Source: Pseudobutyrivibrio xylanivorans
GTDB taxonomy: Bacteria > Bacillota > Clostridia > Lachnospirales > Lachnospiraceae
Length of the DNA stretch: 64,000 nucleotides
Assembly (NCBI RefSeq): GCF_010906925.1
Contig: NZ_VTVE01000001.1
Span: 62,001-126,000 of the forward strand
Direction: 5' to 3'
How positions within the stretch are numbered: the stretch's first letter is position 1; each line of letters opens with the position of its first letter. The notes beneath the pieces are model-generated. The model was not told where the DNA came from and did not search any database. It worked only from the letters and a program-made list of their open reading frames with translations. The position numbers were made by a program, and so were the translations under genes. Of this stretch, positions 7,916 through 16,054 are shown piece by piece.

Positions 7916-9034
7916 ATGTCTAGAAGAGAAGTTCCAGTAGTATTAATAACAGGATATTTAGGTTCAGGTAAGACCACTTTGATGCAGAATCTTTTAAGCC
8001 AGGAGAAGCGCAAGGTGGCATTGATTGTAAATGATATGGGAAGCATTAATATCGATGCTTCCCTTTTAAGCAAAACAGGAAATCAGGTAGCTCAGGTGGA
8101 GATGGTTGAGATGCAAAATGGTTGCATCTGCTGTACCCTGAGGGATGAATTCATGGAGCAGATAGAGCGTTTGGCAGGAGATGATTCCATTGAGGCTATT
8201 TTTGTGGAGGCCTCAGGTATTAGCGAACCATCATCTATTGCTGGCGCTTTTGTTGGTTATGAAGAGTCTACTGATACTAGAGTTTATCTTAAGACAGTAG
8301 TTTCAGTGGTTGACGCCGACAGAATTTACAGAGAGTTTTTAAATGAGCTTGATAGTGATCAGGACACAGAGGATGGCGATATCATCAATCTCATTATGGA
8401 TCAGCTTGAGTTTTGCAATATTATGCTTTTGAACAAAACAGATTTGCTTGATGAAAGCCAGATTTCAAAGGTGACAAGTTCCCTTCGTGAGATTCAAAAA
8501 ACAGCTGACTTTATTCCTTGTGTTCAGGGCAAAGTTGACTTGGAAATATTATTAGATGGAGAGGACTTTGATTTTGATGAAGTGCTGGCATCTAGTAGCG
8601 TGCAGATGGCACTTAATGAATGTGAGCCAGAGGATGAGAAGGCTTGCGTAGATGAATATGGCATCTCTTCATTTGTTTTCGAGGAGAGGGCCCCATTTAA
8701 TAGAGAGGCATTTAATCGTCTCTTAGAGGACTACCCAACTACACTTATCAGAAGCAAAGGCTACATTTGGTTCTCAGATGACACTGAGCACGTGCAGCTT
8801 TTTGAGCAGGCAGGAAGAAATGCATCTATCACTGAGCTGACACCATGGGTTGCAGCATGGCCTGAGGAGGAGCTAAAGTCTATTTTAAACGACTTCCCAG
8901 ACATAAAAGACGACTGGGATGATAAATACGGCGACAGAATCAACCAGGTTGTTTTCATTGGCAAGGGCTACGAAAAGAGCGAGATAGTAGAGCTTGTTAA
9001 TAACTGCATTGAAAAGGAAGATGTGGCGATTTAA
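7916..9034 (+). CDS. COG0523 (CobW/P47K) GTP-dependent metallochaperone
   Basis: A 372-residue G3E-family GTPase. The Walker A loop GYLGSGKTTL lies at about residues 12-21. The family metal-binding CxCC motif (GCICC) is at residues 69-72, VEASGISEPSSI is the switch/Walker B region, and NKTDLLD is the guanine-specificity motif near residue 175. A C-terminal CobW_C domain follows (TLIRSKGYIWF). Members deliver zinc or other metals to client proteins. The true start is the ATG at 7916 behind GGAGG. Adjacency to a Fur-family gene and the palindrome at its promoter suggest control by metal limitation. A nickel role for the nearby hydrogenase is possible but unsupported. Confidence 0.88.
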   Translation: MSRREVPVVLITGYLGSGKTTLMQNLLSQEKRKVALIVNDMGSINIDASLLSKTGNQVAQVEMVEMQNGCICCTLRDEFMEQIERLAGDDSIEAIFVEASGISEPSSIAGAFVGYEESTDTRVYLKTVVSVVDADRIYREFLNELDSDQDTEDGDIINLIMDQLEFCNIMLLNKTDLLDESQISKVTSSLREIQKTADFIPCVQGKVDLEILLDGEDFDFDEVLASSSVQMALNECEPEDEKACVDEYGISSFVFEERAPFNREAFNRLLEDYPTTLIRSKGYIWFSDDTEHVQLFEQAGRNASITELTPWVAAWPEEELKSILNDFPDIKDDWDDKYGDRINQVVFIGKGYEKSEIVELVNNCIEKEDVAI

Positions 9035-9093
9035 TTAATCTGCACTGGTTATCGCATATTTCCCTTGATTGGGATGGTTGATTATGAAAAAAG

Positions 9094-9130
9094 AAAAAGC
9101 TTGAGAAATAAATTTCTCAAGCTTTTTTAT
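9094..9130. terminator. Bidirectional terminator, COG0523 gene / tRNA-Leu
   Basis: A perfect A-T rich stem of about 16 bp (9094-9109 with 9112-9127, core AAGCTTGAGAAAT) is flanked by A-run and T-run. It can end the COG0523 transcript on the plus strand and the tRNA-Leu transcript on the minus strand. Confidence 0.85.
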
Positions 9131-9132
9131 TA

Positions 9133-9216
9133 TGCCGGCTGCGGGACTTGAACCCGCACGATGTTGCCATCAACAGATTTTGAGTCTGCCTCGTCTGCCA
9201 ATTCCGACAAGCCGGC
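9133..9216 (-). tRNA. tRNA-Leu (anticodon CAA)
   Basis: An 84-nt class II tRNA on the minus strand. The acceptor stem is GCCGGCT/AGCCGGC with discriminator A. The anticodon loop is CTCAAAA (anticodon CAA, reading UUG), the variable arm TGTTGATGGCAACATCG is long, and the T loop is GGTTCAAGTCC. CCA is not encoded. Confidence 0.95.
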
Positions 9217-9227
9217 GTCCGCAGACT

Positions 9228-9256
9228 AGTATACTAAATTAACTGGTTATTTGCAA
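9228..9256 (-). promoter_or_regulatory. Promoter of tRNA-Leu
   Basis: On the minus strand, TTGCAA (9251-9256) and TATACT (9228-9233) are spaced 17 nt. The -35 lies within the last codons of the hybrid histidine kinase gene, so the tRNA has its own promoter despite sitting just behind that gene. Confidence 0.65.
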
Positions 9257-11878
9257 CGCATTTTTTATTTTTTCAAGGAGTATTCCGTACTGCTCCATTA
9301 CTGAATTATGGTGCTGTTTTATGTAGTCTAAATTGTCCTCTTTTACAGCAAATTCTAATGCTTTTGCAGCAGCCGAAAGTTCCGATGCACCGATGGTAAG
9401 TGAGGTGCCCTTTAATGCGTGAGCCACAATTTGATAATTAGGCCAGTCCTCTTTTTCTAAGAGTTTATTGAGCTGTGGTCGCTTGTCCTCGGTGACGTAT
9501 GTATTTAGAATCTGACGATAGAAATCTTCGTCACCTGCGGCAAATTCAAGGCCTGCATTTGCATCTATAAAATCAAGGGCATGCATTAAATCACTAGGTG
9601 AATCGCTAGTTGGTGTATCGTTGCTTGTATTTACATAGGAAATCAATTCCTCAGGCAGATGCTTTAGCACCATCTCGTCAAGCTGTGTAGGCTGAATAGG
9701 CTTTGAAAGATAGTCGGTGAATCCATCCTCTAGATACTTCTGGTCTGCACCCATTGTGGCATTGGCTGTCAGCATAATAACAGGCACATCATGGCTGAGG
9801 CTTGTGGTGTCCTCACGAAGTCTCTTAAGCACCTCTACGCCGTCCATTTCTGGCATCATGTGATCCAAGAAAATCAAGTCATACTTGGTAGAGCCCATCA
9901 GTGAAAGAGCCTCTGCACCAGTAAGAGCGCAGTCAATCTGTACCTGAGTTTTCTTCAGCAATCCACAGAACACATCAAGGTTCATCTGTACATCATCCAC
10001 TGTGAGAATCTTAGCATTAGGTGCCACAAATGAAGATTCGTATTTACGGATTTTGCCAGTGTATTTGTAATCAGAAATCGGACCAATAGGAGAGTGGTCT
10101 GATATAGTCTGAGGTACTTTTACTGTAAATGTACTTCCACAGCCATAGGTACTTTCAACAGAGATATCACCGTGAAGCAAAGTAATAAGATTTTTGGTGA
10201 TTGAAAGACCAAGACCTGTTCCCTGGATAGTACGGTTGCGCTGTAGCTCAAATCTCTGGAAGTTATCAAACACATAAGGAAGATCCTCGTCTCTGATACC
10301 AATACCATTATCTTTGATTTTGATAATAAGCAGCAGAGAGTCTGGGTTAGCTGTCTCCTTAAAGTCGATAGTTGCAGAAATTTTTCCGTTTTCAGGAGTA
10401 TATTTCAAGGCATTTGAAATCAGGTTAGAAAGAATCTGTTTGATTCGGATTTCATCGCCTTTTAGTGTCTTTGGTAAATCTGGGTTGCAGATGAAATCAA
10501 GTGCCTGATGCTTCTTATCTGCAAGGCTTATGAACATGTTGTAGCAGTCCCTAAGGACAGTTTTGATTGAGTAATCGAAAGAGCAAATCTCAAGCTTGCC
10601 AGATTCGATTTTTGAAATATCAAGTACATCATTAATAAGGGAGGTAAGATTCTTAGAAGCAACACTGATATTGTCAGCGTACTTAATAATCTGATCGTCT
10701 GTACATTCTCGCAAAATCAGCTCATCCATACCGGAAATAATATTGATAGGTGTACGTATTTCGTGAGAAATGTTGCTGATGAATTCTGATTTAGCTTCAT
10801 TAGCTGCCTGAGCTTCCTTAATAAGATGATTTTCTTCTGTAAGATCAGTGGCAACCAAAATGTAGCACATAGGCTCTTGGTTTCTATCCATTTTGCAGGA
10901 GAAATTTACAAGGACAACCTTGCCTGTGACTTCTGCAGTGAGACGATAGTCGATTGAGAGACCCTCAGTGGCTTTTTCAAACATCTGAAGAGGCTCACCT
11001 GGATTAAGCTGGAAAATTTCCTTTAAACGGATACGGTGAGGCTCCTTGTTTAGGCCTAAAAGTCTCTTGGCATATTCATTTGCCATATTAAGATGGTAGT
11101 TGGTGTCAAAAACTAAAAGTCCTGTACCTAATGTGGAGAAAATATCCCTACTGATACTGTTTACGGTAATGTAAAAAGTCATGTAGCTATTTGATGCCAT
11201 AAAAAATACTACGAATGCAAGGAAGATTCCTGTGCAGTAGTAAATATGAGGCAAATGCACATCGTAGGTTAGCTTCAGATAGTCAGGTATTGTTGAAAGA
11301 GCCAGAATAATATTTGAAATGAAAGCAAAAACAATCAGTCGCTTGTCTCTTCGATATGAAGATGTCTTTGCCCAAACGCAAGCCATGATAAACATAAACA
11401 GACCTAAAAGGCATATGTATGAATAATGAAAAAGCACACGATAAGGGTCGTTTTTAACGTAGCTTGTGAAGTTGTAAGTTGCATAGCGAATAAATTTATT
11501 AGAAGCTGGATGGCCGTAAATAATTAAGTCAAAAAAAGCTGCAACCGAAGTGAAGAATATAATGAAGAATTCGGCTGTGTGGCTGAAATGGAGACAGCTT
11601 GTGACAAGAAGTATCTCGGCAATAAGATAAATTTCAATTCCAAAGAGACCGATTACACGGAAGTAATATGAATAAATAATATTTGGACTGAGGGACATGA
11701 TTGAATATCCCAGACAACATAGACCATTTCCTAAAGCGAGAAGGAAAACGGAATATTTGAAAAAACCCTGGGAGTGTCTCTCGCGCTTTAAAAAGCTGGC
11801 ACCTAGGTGGATTGAGGTGGCGCCGGCTAGAGCTAGAATAATATTTATATATGTAACATTGCGATATAAAGCTTCCAT
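9239..11878 (-). CDS. Hybrid sensor histidine kinase (7TM-PAS-HisKA-HATPase-REC-Hpt)
   Basis: An 879-residue membrane phosphorelay kinase. Residues 1-220 contain about seven hydrophobic helices, followed by a PAS-like domain (about 240-355). The HisKA dimer helix has SNISHEIRTPIN with the phospho-His near 371. The HATPase has NALKYTP near 490, DNGIGI, and GTGLGLSI. A receiver has phospho-Asp in FLDHMMPEMDG near 671 and Lys in LSKP. A C-terminal Hpt domain has AHALKGTS (His near 819). The start chosen is the ATG at 11878 (AAGGA upstream); a TTG reading to 11917 is longer but lacks a ribosome site. It is divergent from the LytTR regulator gene. Whether the Hpt passes phosphate to that regulator is inference. 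Confidence 0.9.
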   Translation of the reverse strand: MEALYRNVTYINIILALAGATSIHLGASFLKRERHSQGFFKYSVFLLALGNGLCCLGYSIMSLSPNIIYSYYFRVIGLFGIEIYLIAEILLVTSCLHFSHTAEFFIIFFTSVAAFFDLIIYGHPASNKFIRYATYNFTSYVKNDPYRVLFHYSYICLLGLFMFIMACVWAKTSSYRRDKRLIVFAFISNIILALSTIPDYLKLTYDVHLPHIYYCTGIFLAFVVFFMASNSYMTFYITVNSISRDIFSTLGTGLLVFDTNYHLNMANEYAKRLLGLNKEPHRIRLKEIFQLNPGEPLQMFEKATEGLSIDYRLTAEVTGKVVLVNFSCKMDRNQEPMCYILVATDLTEENHLIKEAQAANEAKSEFISNISHEIRTPINIISGMDELILRECTDDQIIKYADNISVASKNLTSLINDVLDISKIESGKLEICSFDYSIKTVLRDCYNMFISLADKKHQALDFICNPDLPKTLKGDEIRIKQILSNLISNALKYTPENGKISATIDFKETANPDSLLLIIKIKDNGIGIRDEDLPYVFDNFQRFELQRNRTIQGTGLGLSITKNLITLLHGDISVESTYGCGSTFTVKVPQTISDHSPIGPISDYKYTGKIRKYESSFVAPNAKILTVDDVQMNLDVFCGLLKKTQVQIDCALTGAEALSLMGSTKYDLIFLDHMMPEMDGVEVLKRLREDTTSLSHDVPVIMLTANATMGADQKYLEDGFTDYLSKPIQPTQLDEMVLKHLPEELISYVNTSNDTPTSDSPSDLMHALDFIDANAGLEFAAGDEDFYRQILNTYVTEDKRPQLNKLLEKEDWPNYQIVAHALKGTSLTIGASELSAAAKALEFAVKEDNLDYIKQHHNSVMEQYGILLEKIKNALQITS

Positions 11879-12036
11879 TTGGAAAATCCTTTTTACTGTA
11901 AATAAGAAATTGTGCAAAAGTTAATTTGTTATTAAATATAATGTTTATTATATCTAATATTTTTATTTTTTTCATTATCAATATAGCGCTTTTGTGGTAT
12001 TATTTTAAGTGATAGATTTTTCTTGGGGAGGCCTAC

Positions 12037-12750
12037 ATGAGAATTGCAGTTATAGACGATGAGAGCATCTTTAGAATGCAGCTTCAAATGATGGTGGAGA
12101 AGATCGCGGCTGAAAAAGAAATACACATGGAAGTAGAGGGGTTCGCTAGCGGTCAGGAATTTATAGAGGGACTGTCAAATAGGCGTTACGATATAGTTTT
12201 TATGGACATTTTTATGCCAGATATGGATGGTATCGCAACTGCCAAGAGGCTGAGAGATTTGACAGAGCGCACATTCCTTATTTTCATGACAGCGTCTGAG
12301 GGGCATTATCCAGATGCATTTTCATTACATGCATTTGACTATGTTACAAAGCCATTTACACTTCAGCGCATTAAGCAGGTGCTTGATGAGATAATTGAGC
12401 ATACACCTATGGATGAGGCATTTATTAAAATCACAGTTGGTGCCTTAGAAGAGAAGATTCATCTCAAGGACATTATTTCCGTTACCACAGATGGTCACTA
12501 TCTTGAGATTAACAGGGCAGATGGAGTCACCAACAGAGTTCGCCTTACTTCTGGTGAGTTTTTGAAGATGGCTGGAGATGACAAGCGCTTTATCATGGTC
12601 AATCGAGGAATCATTATCAATATGGACTATATCGACTATGTTGATGGTGGTGATATATACATGGATGACAAGACTATTTTCCCAATTTCAGCTAGGAAAA
12701 TTGCAGAAATTAGTCAACAAATTAAAGATTATCAGTTCAGTAACCGATAA
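12037..12750 (+). CDS. LytTR-family response regulator
   Basis: A 237-residue cytosolic transcription factor. The receiver domain (1-120) has acidic pocket DDE (residues 7-9), phospho-Asp in FMDIFMPDMDG near residue 62 and the KPF lysine near 107. The C-terminal LytTR DNA-binding domain (about 135-232) contains the TTDGHYLEI and MVNRGIIINMDYID segments. LytTR domains bind pairs of direct repeats about two helical turns apart. It is divergent from the hybrid kinase and followed by a secreted coiled-coil protein gene. Matching direct-repeat pairs (TTGCCAA) lie at 12797 and 15416. Start ATG 12037 has ribosome site GGGGAGG. Confidence 0.9.
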   Translation: MRIAVIDDESIFRMQLQMMVEKIAAEKEIHMEVEGFASGQEFIEGLSNRRYDIVFMDIFMPDMDGIATAKRLRDLTERTFLIFMTASEGHYPDAFSLHAFDYVTKPFTLQRIKQVLDEIIEHTPMDEAFIKITVGALEEKIHLKDIISVTTDGHYLEINRADGVTNRVRLTSGEFLKMAGDDKRFIMVNRGIIINMDYIDYVDGGDIYMDDKTIFPISARKIAEISQQIKDYQFSNR

Positions 12751-12765
12751 GGTTATTGGACAACT

Positions 12766-12849
12766 ACGAGTTAGAATTTATAGTTTTTGCGAATAGTTGC
12801 CAAATAATGTTTTATTTTGCCAAAACTATTGATTCTAACTCGTTTTTTG
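12766..12849 (+). terminator. Long compound hairpin terminator after the LytTR gene
   Basis: A 12-bp stem (12766-12777 with 12832-12843, ACGAGTTAGAAT) and an 8-bp stem (12780-12787 with 12822-12829, ATAGTTTT) are separated by a 2x2 internal loop. They enclose a 34-nt loop and are followed by TTTTTTG. The stem is unusually long for a terminator, and the loop contains a TTGCCAAA direct-repeat pair. Confidence 0.7.
12797..12824 (+). promoter_or_regulatory. TTGCCAAA direct-repeat pair upstream of the surface-protein gene
   Basis: TTGCCAAA occurs at 12797-12804 and 12817-12824, 20 nt apart on the same face of the helix. The same arrangement occurs at 15416/15436. The spacing suits a LytTR-type activator. 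It lies about 80 nt ahead of the start codon of the secreted protein; downstream -35/-10 candidates (TTGTTA 12848-12853 with TAAAAT 18 nt later) are plausible but not strong. Confidence 0.4.
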
Positions 12850-12905
12850 TTACGCTAATAGCAACGATAATAAAATTCAGGGAGAGTAGGACTTAAGGAT
12901 AAGTT

Positions 12906-15350
12906 ATGAAGAGACGCACTACAAGACTGGCAGCATTAGGCTTGTCGGCATTTTTCATAGCCGGTACTGTGTCATTTCCAGTACATGCATCTGAGGTTCC
13001 AGAGGATTCTGGAAGCTCTGTTTTCGCGTCTAAAAATAACAGTTCCGAAGAGCCTAAAGCTGATATCCCTGAATCTGAAGAAACAGAAGAATCAGAAGAC
13101 ACACCTGCAGTAGTGCAGGAACAGGCAGAGGTTTCTGAGGAGCCAGGTGTTGAGCAGGTTGCAGAACCTTCAAGTGAACAGGCAACTGAGGAACAACAGT
13201 CAGAAACCCAGCAGACAGAAGCTGTCGTATCTGTAGGAGATATTGAGGAATCACCTTCTGAGGCCTTAACAGAGACTAGACTTTCTACATCTGCCAGGGA
13301 GCAGGTTAATCCGCAGGATTTTAATTTTGATGATGCAGCGGCAACTATTGATAATGCAGTTTCAGCTACCGGAGATGCTAAGGACGCAGCAGCCTCAGCA
13401 TCTGAGCAGACTGATAATGCTGTTGTGGTTATTAACAATGAGGAGACCACTTCTGATGAAGCGTCTCTTGTGATAGAGAATGCTCAGGCCACAGTTGATG
13501 AGGCTAGAGCTACATTTGACCAGGCCGAGACCAATTATAACGACGCTTTGGATGCGTACAATCAGGCGGTTTCAGCTTACAATGCAATACTTGATGAGTA
13601 CAATACACAAAAGGATATGACAGCGGCTGAGATTCAGGAGGCTGAGGCAGCCCTCACTGAGGCAATGGATGCTGTTGATGATTTAGAAGCAGAGCTCAAG
13701 GCTCGCAAGGCAGAGTTGGTAGAGGCAGGTGCCACAGGCCTTCTTTCTATTAGAAATGGAGCCAATGGTGGCAGAGGCGGTACAAACGCTCTTGCTATAG
13801 ACAAGTATATTTCCACTGTTGTTGAGTATTACTACATTCCAGAGACTGAGAAAATATCCGATGGCCAGTCGGTTTCTAATTTCTGCATGTATGACTCAGA
13901 TGATGATGGATATGTTACCGTTGAGTACGATGTTGTAGACGAGGATGGAGAGACTCTTCGTACAGGTGCTGCAGAGTACAAATATGAGATAGATGATGAG
14001 ACTGGAGAGATAAAAATATCTACTCGGGAAAAGGTCTTCCATTACACTAATAAGGACGGCGAAGAGGTCTATATTTCTAAGGACGATGCCGAGAGGCTTT
14101 CTCCTGATAATATGATTGAGATTGATAAATATTATTCAACATCCGGTAGATATGTTCTTAGGTACGTCGATACAGTGTCTTTCCGCAAGGAATACGAAGG
14201 TAATATGGAAACATTCAATAGCATTGATCCGATTACCATTCGTGATGGTCAGGAATATTGGGAAGCATTATATAAGGCTCCTAGAGCCGGGGAAGAATAC
14301 TACAGTGTTCATGCTATATTTAACTCTGGAACTAAGAGCTTTGACAGAACCCGCTATGTTGTAACGGTTAATTCTTCGTATAATGTCTATTACAATATTG
14401 TAGGTGAATACATAGATGTCCCAGAAGCTATTGCAAATGCTCGTTATGGTTCTTCATATGAAGCATACAATGCTTTGAACCAGTACATTGTTTCATCGAG
14501 AAGTGGTGTTTCTGGATACGATGAAGCAGCTAGTAATAATATTTTAGATATTAGCGAAAAGCATGAGTATGCAGAGGTTGTTTCTGAATATGAAAATAGA
14601 GAGTTTGACGATTCTTTCGCAGAGATGATTAATTCATACTATAGTCTTTTAGGTACAGTGAATGTGGCCAAGACTAGGATGCTTGCAGCGAACAACAGAC
14701 TTACAACTCTTCGCACGCAGATGGCTACAATAGAAGAGAACTATACAACAGTTATTAATACATCTGCTATTGTTACCTCATTTGAAATCAGCTTAGAGAA
14801 GGCAGAGGCTAGCTATGCGGAGGCATCTGATGACTTAGAGCTTGCACAGGAGAAGCTTGAAGAGGCTAGGACGGCTTTTGCAGAACGCTTTGGTATTGCA
14901 GAAGAGAATCTGATCGCTCTTGAGCCTGTGGTAGAGATTGTAGAGGTTCCAAATCAGCCAGTGATAGTAGATTTGGGTGAGCCAGAAGCTCCTGAAGAAA
15001 TAGAAGAGGAGTTAGAGGAAGAGGAGCTTGAGGAGATACTAGACGAGGTGGTTCCTACTGCATTTATAGGAGATGTATCGTCGTCTTCTAGTTCAGATTA
15101 CGGCATTGCAGAGATGGCAGATGAAATACTTCAGGATATGGAAGAGCCATCACTAGAACAGCCTGTTCCAGCTCCAGTTACTCCAAAGCCTGCGGAAGAA
15201 AAGCCAGAGAAAATCACTGTTAAAGGTATTCTCGAAAGAGGCAAATGGTTTGTGGGTCTGGCAGGTGTATCAAGTGCAGGTGCAGGTGTTGCAGCATTTG
15301 AAGCTAAGCGCCGTGCAGCAATCAAACTTTTGGACAAGTTAAATCAATAA
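12906..15350 (+). CDS. Large secreted, membrane-anchored coiled-coil surface protein
   Basis: The protein has 814 residues. A Sec signal peptide covers about residues 1-29 (basic MKRRTTR, hydrophobic core, cleavage after VHA). It is followed by a Glu/Ser/Thr-rich disordered stretch (30-130) and alanine/glutamate heptad-like helices (about 130-275, for example QATVDEARATFDQAETNYND). Next come a beta-rich region (290-555), a second helical coil (about 600-690), an acidic/proline spacer and a C-terminal membrane helix (about 778-798, GKWFVGLAGVSSAGAGVAAF) with a basic cytosolic end. There is no LPxTG. No enzyme motif is recognised; a wall-spanning scaffold or adhesin is a guess. It sits after a LytTR regulator and is likely under its control. 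Start ATG 12906, ribosome site AAGGATAA. Confidence 0.8.
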   Translation: MKRRTTRLAALGLSAFFIAGTVSFPVHASEVPEDSGSSVFASKNNSSEEPKADIPESEETEESEDTPAVVQEQAEVSEEPGVEQVAEPSSEQATEEQQSETQQTEAVVSVGDIEESPSEALTETRLSTSAREQVNPQDFNFDDAAATIDNAVSATGDAKDAAASASEQTDNAVVVINNEETTSDEASLVIENAQATVDEARATFDQAETNYNDALDAYNQAVSAYNAILDEYNTQKDMTAAEIQEAEAALTEAMDAVDDLEAELKARKAELVEAGATGLLSIRNGANGGRGGTNALAIDKYISTVVEYYYIPETEKISDGQSVSNFCMYDSDDDGYVTVEYDVVDEDGETLRTGAAEYKYEIDDETGEIKISTREKVFHYTNKDGEEVYISKDDAERLSPDNMIEIDKYYSTSGRYVLRYVDTVSFRKEYEGNMETFNSIDPITIRDGQEYWEALYKAPRAGEEYYSVHAIFNSGTKSFDRTRYVVTVNSSYNVYYNIVGEYIDVPEAIANARYGSSYEAYNALNQYIVSSRSGVSGYDEAASNNILDISEKHEYAEVVSEYENREFDDSFAEMINSYYSLLGTVNVAKTRMLAANNRLTTLRTQMATIEENYTTVINTSAIVTSFEISLEKAEASYAEASDDLELAQEKLEEARTAFAERFGIAEENLIALEPVVEIVEVPNQPVIVDLGEPEAPEEIEEELEEEELEEILDEVVPTAFIGDVSSSSSSDYGIAEMADEILQDMEEPSLEQPVPAPVTPKPAEEKPEKITVKGILERGKWFVGLAGVSSAGAGVAAFEAKRRAAIKLLDKLNQ

Positions 15351-15355
15351 TTCTT

Positions 15356-15388
15356 AACCAGTTACCTTTTGGTAGCTGGTTATTTTTT
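15356..15388 (+). terminator. Terminator after the surface-protein gene
   Basis: An 11-bp stem AACCAGTTACC / GGTAGCTGGTT (15356-15366 with 15371-15381, one G-U pair) with loop TTTT is followed by ATTTTTTT. Confidence 0.88.
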
Positions 15389-15415
15389 TGCAAAAAAATA
15401 TGATATGTAACTATT

Positions 15416-15475
15416 TTGCCAAATATAGCTCGTTCTTGCCAATCGGTTGTATGAGAGTCTATGTAGTGATATTTT
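15416..15475 (+). promoter_or_regulatory. Direct-repeat operator and promoter of a candidate RNA
   Basis: TTGCCAAA (15416-15423) and TTGCCAAT (15436-15443) repeat at 20-nt spacing, as at 12797/12817. Four bases later comes TTGTAT (15447-15452), a 17-nt spacer, and TATTTT (15470-15475) with an extended TG motif. The operator abutting the -35 is the layout expected of LytTR-dependent activation. The predicted transcript starts near 15482. Confidence 0.45.
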
Positions 15476-15481
15476 CTTAGT

Positions 15482-15743
15482 AGAGATTGTGAACATTTTT
15501 TGTTTTGCAATTTTGATGTGGCCTAAAGGCGTGGGGACCCTTTTAGGCTGGCGATTAGTGTCGCTGGGTAATGGAAAAATGGCGAGGTAGGGATTGATGA
15601 TGAAGGTGTTAATCTTGCGAGTGAAAATGCTGATGGTTAGAGTTGATAACTTTAGACTGAGACGTCAGCTAAAAAAAATGCAACCACAGAAAAACTAATT
15701 CACTAAACCAAGCACTAAGCAGAGCATTTGGCTCTGCTTTTTT
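15482..15743 (+). ncRNA. Candidate structured non-coding RNA (about 260 nt)
   Basis: The stretch lies between a plausible promoter (15447-15475) and a strong terminator (stem 15717-15725 with 15731-15739, then T5). It contains several local helices: GCCTAAAGG/CCTTTTAGGC near 15522-15550, GCGA/TCGC near 15551-15564, GATTGA/TTAATC near 15592-15615, and GCTGA/TCAGC near 15629-15669 enclosing TTAGAGTT/AACTTTAG. It does not match tmRNA, 6S, SRP, RNase P or a riboswitch that I can recognise. It overlaps a 33-codon frame, so it could instead be a short mRNA. Confidence 0.4.
15597..15698 (+). CDS. Possible 33-residue basic peptide
   Basis: ATGATG at 15597 follows GAGGTAGGG and opens a 33-codon frame ending in TAA at 15696-15698. 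The peptide is strongly basic and starts with a hydrophobic segment (MMKVLILRVKMLMVRV), then RLRRQLKK. No family is known to me. It lies in the candidate RNA behind a LytTR-type operator, so a regulated small peptide is conceivable, but chance is not excluded. Confidence 0.2.
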   Translation: MMKVLILRVKMLMVRVDNFRLRRQLKKMQPQKN

Positions 15744-15775
15744 ACTTTATGAACAATTGCTGTTTGGTAATACTG

Positions 15776-15804
15776 GAGTTTTGCGATGCAAAACTCTATT
15801 TTTA
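15776..15804 (+). terminator. Second terminator-like hairpin
   Basis: A perfect 9-bp inverted repeat GAGTTTTGC-GAT-GCAAAACTC (15776-15784 with 15788-15796) is followed by TATTTTTATT. It lies 33 nt after the candidate RNA's own terminator. The stretch from 15805 to 15919 shows nothing further that I can support. Confidence 0.6.
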
Positions 15805-15919
15805 TTGCACGTAAAAAGGGAGAGACTAGAACAAAATTCCTTGAAATATCTATGGTAAAAATGCCTTAAATCTACATTAAAATTTGTATCAAATTTAGAA
15901 CAGAGATTGCCTGTATTTT

Positions 15920-15959
15920 TTGTTAAAAAAAACACAAGGGGTTTCAAATGTGGTATAGT
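15920..15959 (+). promoter_or_regulatory. ech operon promoter with Rex-like palindrome
   Basis: TTGTTAAAAAAAACACAA (15920-15937) resembles a Rex (NADH/NAD-sensing repressor) site, with a perfect left half TTGTTAA and a 5/7 right half. An extended -10 TGGTATAGT ends at 15959. A small hairpin TTCCCT/AGGGAA follows in the leader, then AAGGAGG ahead of echA. Rex control of hydrogenase genes is known in Clostridia; binding here is inferred. Confidence 0.45.
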
Positions 15960-16054
15960 ATTATTTGTGAAAAAATGGGCATACATAGACCCGATTTCCC
16001 TGATTTTTTAGGGAATTCATATAAAGGGACTTAAAGTAAAAGGAGGAAACACTT

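Noticed and set aside
12893-13450. 185-residue minus-strand frame inside the surface-protein gene
   Set aside because: It is the antisense shadow of a Ser/Glu-rich low-complexity region; no promoter, ribosome site or recognisable domain.
15519-15743. tmRNA, 6S RNA, SRP RNA or RNase P RNA
   Set aside because: No tRNA-like end, tag peptide, SRP GGAAG...GGCAG motif, RNase P GAGGAAAGTCC motif or long rod with central bubble was found.
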